From assembly GCA_964615445.1 (NCBI GenBank), contig CAZTOK010000047.1:1-8584 (forward strand): a DNA stretch of 8,584 nt, written 5' to 3'. Below the pieces are notes generated by a model. It saw only the letters and a program-made list of their open reading frames with translations. It was not told the origin of the DNA and did no database searches. The stretch comes from JALRBM01 sp964615445 (GTDB lineage: Bacteria > Patescibacteriota > Saccharimonadia > Saccharimonadales > Saccharimonadaceae). Positions 5,781 to 8,584 of this stretch are shown here, one piece after another. Made by a program: the position numbers and the translations under genes. Numbering within the stretch: the stretch's first letter is position 1; each line of letters opens with the position of its first letter.

Positions 5781-7519
5781 AGTGCGTACAATTCTGCCGG
5801 ATTAGTAGTAATAAGTGGGTGCTCTTTGGGCGATGCGATCACTCTTACTGCTACATGGTTTTGATCGGCAATAATCAAGGCGTCGCCACGGCCACAAGTC
5901 AGCAAGAAACTTTCCTCGTACTCACTTAGGTTAAATTCCGAAGTAACACCTTTAATGGTTGTCGTATCTTGCTTCATCAGGATGCGCAGGCTACTTTGCG
6001 ACGCGATAGCCCGGCCATATTCGCTATGCAGGAAGTCGTTTGCCTGCTGGGAAATGATAGATACTCCGAGGTAGTATTTGCGGGCACGTCGTACTAGCCC
6101 GGCGACAAAGCGAGCACTTTCCTCGTGTTCGAGCAGCATCCAGCCTTCGTCAATAACAAGCAGGCGCTTTTCCGGCTCGGCTTTAACTTGGTTTTGCACG
6201 AAGTTGGCAATGATCATCATCATGATTTGGCGTAGGCTCTCCGGTAAGTCTTTGATGTCAAAGATGACGAGTCGGTTATCTAGCTTGATATTGGTTTGTG
6301 CATTAAAGACGTGCGCCAGCGTGCCGCTGATGTATTTCTCTAAACGCTCTCGTAGCTGAAGTTGGCCTAAATCTTTTAGTTCGGCGTATAAGTCTTCAAG
6401 CAGTGGTGGTTCTTTCTTCGCCTTGTCATATATTTTTAGGATGGCCTTATCTACTGCCGCTTTCTCGCGAGCACTCAAACCCTCGGCCATGAGGGAGATT
6501 ACTTCTGTTAGATCTTGAGCATGCTCAGACAAGTCACTTTTAGTGTGTGATGTCGTTGCAAGGTCGAAGGGGTTAATTTTTTCTTTTGATTTGGCGGACA
6601 GTTTGACATAGGTGCCTTTGACTGACTCGGCCAGGTTTTTGTACTCTCGCTCCGGGTCGATCACGATCACTTTTGTGCCCTGCATAAGCTGGCGCAAGAT
6701 CTCGACCTTGGTAGCGTAGCTTTTGCCACTGCCGGACTGCGCAAAGACAATACTATTGGCGTTATGCAAGCTAAATCGGTCGAGGATAACGAGTGAGTTG
6801 TTAGATTTGTTGACTCCGTAGAGAATGCCGTTTTCCTGCACCAATTCGGACGACATGAATGGGAAAGCTAGTGCTGCTGATGAGCTGTCGAGGTTACGCT
6901 TTTGGTTTAGCTCGTCTTCGCCGCGTGGCAAAACGGATTGTAGTGCTTCTAACTGCTGATAACGTGCCGTCTTGATATTAAACAGCCGTGCGGCCAAAGC
7001 GTTTTCGAGCATCTTGGTAATTTTGTTTAACTCGTCGAGCGAGTCCGCGCGGAGGTTCACATACAGTGACATTTGAAAGAGCTTTTCCTGTCCGCGCTGG
7101 ATTTTATCTCGCAGCTCCATCGCTGAATCTAGCGGATCGGTAATCTCCGAGCCAACAATCGCACCCTTGCGCATTAGTGAACGGCGGGTCGACTCAAGCT
7201 CTGTGATTTTGCGGTGCAATTTCGGCAAAGCCAACAGCGCATCGACTTCATGAATGTGGTACGCAATGTCCGCGCTGTGGTTAAAGTGGATTAGACTGTC
7301 TAGCCAGCCACTAGAAGCCACGAACGGATAACCAGAGACAAACAGCGTGCGCATGTACTGGCCATCAATAACCAAGTGATCGGCTTGCTCTTCTAATCCT
7401 TCATACGAGAGCGTATCAACCTGATCTTGCTCACCGAAGCTAAATGCCAGCTCCTTCGGTCGTTCGTCGCGCCGCTTTTTCCATTCGGTTAATTGGTTTA
7501 AGGGCTTAATTTCTATCAT
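5777..7519 (-). CDS. VirB4-like type IV secretion ATPase, 580 aa (motor part)
   Basis: This AAA/RecA-fold ATPase matches the VirB4/TraC/TrbE/ConE-type motor. Walker A is 'AQSGSGKS' (260-267), followed by 'VIDPEREY' (286-293). Walker B is 'RLLVIDEGWMLL' (452-463; Asp457, Glu458), followed by 'GVSIISQQANDF' (485-496), which is very typical of VirB4. Residues 1-230 are the rest of the domain that precedes the motor, including a probable helical hairpin (98-145). No membrane segment is seen, so it should sit on the cytoplasmic face with the PrgI-like protein. Most VirB4 proteins are around 800 residues. Here the missing N-terminal part is encoded by the separate upstream gene, whose last four bases overlap this start (ATGA). 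The start is well supported by AAAGGAG 5 bases upstream. Residues needed for ATP hydrolysis are intact. Confidence 0.95.
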   Translation of the reverse strand: MIEIKPLNQLTEWKKRRDERPKELAFSFGEQDQVDTLSYEGLEEQADHLVIDGQYMRTLFVSGYPFVASSGWLDSLIHFNHSADIAYHIHEVDALLALPKLHRKITELESTRRSLMRKGAIVGSEITDPLDSAMELRDKIQRGQEKLFQMSLYVNLRADSLDELNKITKMLENALAARLFNIKTARYQQLEALQSVLPRGEDELNQKRNLDSSSAALAFPFMSSELVQENGILYGVNKSNNSLVILDRFSLHNANSIVFAQSGSGKSYATKVEILRQLMQGTKVIVIDPEREYKNLAESVKGTYVKLSAKSKEKINPFDLATTSHTKSDLSEHAQDLTEVISLMAEGLSAREKAAVDKAILKIYDKAKKEPPLLEDLYAELKDLGQLQLRERLEKYISGTLAHVFNAQTNIKLDNRLVIFDIKDLPESLRQIMMMIIANFVQNQVKAEPEKRLLVIDEGWMLLEHEESARFVAGLVRRARKYYLGVSIISQQANDFLHSEYGRAIASQSSLRILMKQDTTTIKGVTSEFNLSEYEESFLLTCGRGDALIIADQNHVAVRVIASPKEHPLITTNPAELYAL

Positions 7520-8136
7520 GCCTGCTCCTTTCGGATGTATGAATTGTTTAGTAGTTCTGCCACTTGATCACTGATCGGCTGTCGCTTGGCCTGAGCCGGG
7601 TTGTAGAATGTATGGAACAGATCAAGCAACTCGATATTTGTAAGTTGTCTCGTTCGCATACCTAAGCGGTTCAGTCCTTTGCTAACCATGTCGGCGTTAA
7701 GGGATAGTTGCTCTTTTGCGGTATCAAAGTCGCGGGCGGTGCATGGCAGCACGGCATAAAAGTGGCGAGATAGGATTTTGTTATCGGAAACCAGACTTTG
7801 GACGAATTCAGTATAGTTTTCGATCTGACTGCGATATATTTTCTCCTTCTCACTCTCTAGCAAGCCTTGAATATCGGACAGATACTTATCCATGTCCAAT
7901 TCGCGTATGCGTACAACGATTTCGAGCGGGCACGGCAGCGAATTCAGGAAGTTCTCATAGGTATCGATGAGGGCGTCTTGTTCTTCCTCGCTTTTCAGCT
8001 CAAAGTTGACCGGCGACACCTCTATGACGACACGGTACTGATCGCGTGGCAGTAAGAGCATGTTGCCCTTGACGCCGTTGATGTTAATTTGCTGACGCGC
8101 GGAGGTTTTCTTGTTGGATTTCTGTAAGATGGACAC
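7516..8136 (-). CDS. VirB4 N-terminal (TraC-like) domain protein, 206 aa, GTG start
   Basis: This is a separate protein matching the N-terminal domain of VirB4/TraC. The frame is open back to 8283, but residues before 8136 lie inside the prgI-like gene and look like non-coding-frame sequence. The GTG at 8136 has GAAAGGAG at 8143-8150, 6 bases upstream, so I take it as the start. Recognisable family pattern: 'YRVVIEVSPVNFELKSEEEQ' (34-53), 'YENFLNSLPCPLEIVVR' (60-76), 'ELDMDKYL' (79-86), a charged helix (88-116) and 'LSRHFYAVLPC' (122-132). There is no Walker motif or membrane segment. Together with the 580-residue motor downstream it would make one normal-sized VirB4. It overlaps the prgI-like gene by 53 bases and the VirB4 motor gene by 4 (ATGA), so all three should be made in step. 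Confidence 0.85.
   Translation of the reverse strand: MSILQKSNKKTSARQQININGVKGNMLLLPRDQYRVVIEVSPVNFELKSEEEQDALIDTYENFLNSLPCPLEIVVRIRELDMDKYLSDIQGLLESEKEKIYRSQIENYTEFVQSLVSDNKILSRHFYAVLPCTARDFDTAKEQLSLNADMVSKGLNRLGMRTRQLTNIELLDLFHTFYNPAQAKRQPISDQVAELLNNSYIRKEQA
7525..7531 (-). promoter_or_regulatory. Ribosome binding site (AAAGGAG) for the VirB4-like gene
   Basis: A near-perfect Shine-Dalgarno lies 5 bases before the ATG at 7519, inside the last codons of the preceding gene. It shows the VirB4 motor is translated as its own protein, not by chance after a frameshift in a longer gene. Confidence 0.85.
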
Positions 8137-8584
8137 GCAATTCTCCTTTCTTGTTCGTGGTAATGTGTACATTGGCATCAGGATTGGCCAGTAAATCTTC
8201 GATCTGGATTCGCTCAGCGGTACTGAGGTTGATCCTTCGAGAGGGAGCAGCCACCTGCGCCATAGCCTCTTCGGCGGATTCATCTTCTACATCTGCGGGC
8301 AGCACAATCTCTCGTGCATGAGCACTGTTCTTATTAAAAAGGTAGTATCGCGGCCGCATGTTGTACCGCAGTAAAGTGATTGCCCAGAACAACAGGATCT
8401 TACCTTTAATGCGAATTGCCAGCAGTGCGCACAGAACTGCCACACAGGTGATAAGCACTACCTTATACGTGGCGTAAGCAAAGAACGGCGGGAGTATTAC
8501 GAAGATGCCGCTACCGCCAAAGATTGGCGTGATAAGCAGCAGAAGCTGTGTCATGCCAAGCTTGCCCGCAATTCGGTCTTCGAC
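8084..8584 (-). CDS. PrgI-family membrane protein of the secretion cluster (5' end outside window)
   Basis: The frame is open past the ATG at 8554 to the window edge. The extra ten residues, VEDRIAGKLG, followed by MTQLL, match the conserved PrgI start (V-E-D-x-I-x-G-x-L-T-x-x-Q), so 8554 is an internal Met and the real start lies beyond 8584. Of the 166 visible residues, two hydrophobic segments (about 11-36 and 40-57) are followed by 'LLRYNMRPRYYLF' (71-83), the usual arginine/aromatic end of the family core. A long acidic-to-mixed cytoplasmic tail (about 87-166) is beyond the size of a minimal PrgI. PrgI-like proteins are encoded directly upstream of VirB4 in Gram-positive-type conjugative systems and probably anchor it to the membrane (the VirB3-like position). 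The gene's 3' end carries the ribosome site for the next gene. Confidence 0.85.
   Translation of the reverse strand, partial: VEDRIAGKLGMTQLLLLITPIFGGSGIFVILPPFFAYATYKVVLITCVAVLCALLAIRIKGKILLFWAITLLRYNMRPRYYLFNKNSAHAREIVLPADVEDESAEEAMAQVAAPSRRINLSTAERIQIEDLLANPDANVHITTNKKGELRVHLTEIQQENLRASAN
8143..8150 (-). promoter_or_regulatory. Internal ribosome binding site (GAAAGGAG) for the GTG start at 8136
   Basis: A strong Shine-Dalgarno lies inside the 3' end of the prgI-like gene, where it encodes Lys-Lys-Gly-Glu in that frame. Its 6-base spacing to the GTG decides the start of the VirB4 N-terminal domain gene and argues against the longer frame to 8283. Confidence 0.8.

Noticed and set aside
5777..7519. 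Alternative genetic code with TGA as glycine
   Set aside because: TGA ends the VirB4 N-terminal, VirB4 motor and VirD4-like genes exactly at ATGA-type overlaps or just before the next gene, so it acts as a normal stop.
8137..8283. Longer N-terminus for the VirB4 N-terminal domain protein
   Set aside because: The extra 49 residues lie in an alternative frame of the prgI-like gene, have no family resemblance, and the GTG at 8136 has a strong ribosome site.
8084..8554. ATG at 8554 as the start of a complete 156-residue membrane protein
   Set aside because: The ten in-frame codons upstream encode the conserved PrgI lead-in (VEDRIAGKLG), so the gene begins outside the window.

Overview
The window looks like part of a Patescibacteria (CPR) chromosome, most likely Candidatus Saccharibacteria (TM7). 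The main reason is the block of minus-strand genes: a PrgI-like membrane protein, a VirB4-type ATPase split into two genes, a membrane-anchored CHAP hydrolase, and a large VirD4/TraG-like ATPase with one N-terminal membrane segment. From memory, this gene order recurs in that lineage. The base composition looks moderate, near half GC by eye. TGA works as an ordinary stop, which argues against the recoded CPR groups (Gracilibacteria, Absconditabacteria). The lineage call is inference from gene content; no rRNA or other marker is present.

Layout. Positions 1-1675 hold four plus-strand genes: the 3' end of a probable nucleotidyltransferase-like protein, an unrecognised acidic 192-residue protein, a small protein with two CxxC pairs (probable zinc ribbon), and an ASCH-domain protein starting 4 bases after it. 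Positions 1689-8584 hold six minus-strand genes, read from right to left: prgI-like (5' end beyond the window), VirB4 N-terminal (TraC-like) domain protein, VirB4-like ATPase, CHAP hydrolase, VirD4/TraG-like ATPase, and a PhzF-family protein. The two groups converge with 13 bases between stop codons and no visible terminator.

How the genes fit together. The five secretion-type genes are tightly packed (a 53-base overlap, two ATGA overlaps and one TAATG overlap), so they are almost certainly one operon whose products are made together. By family knowledge, the PrgI-like protein is an inner-membrane platform component, VirB4 energises assembly or substrate movement, the CHAP protein opens peptidoglycan, and the VirD4/TraG-like protein is a DNA or protein pump. 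No relaxase, pilin or outer-membrane component is visible. The machine could therefore be a reduced envelope-spanning system for DNA uptake, DNA export or host contact, and the sequence does not decide between these. The PhzF gene follows 28 bases after the VirD4-like gene and may ride on the same transcript without a functional link.

Nearly all of the window is coding. The largest gap is 47 bases. No tRNA, rRNA, CRISPR, insertion sequence or notable repeat was seen.
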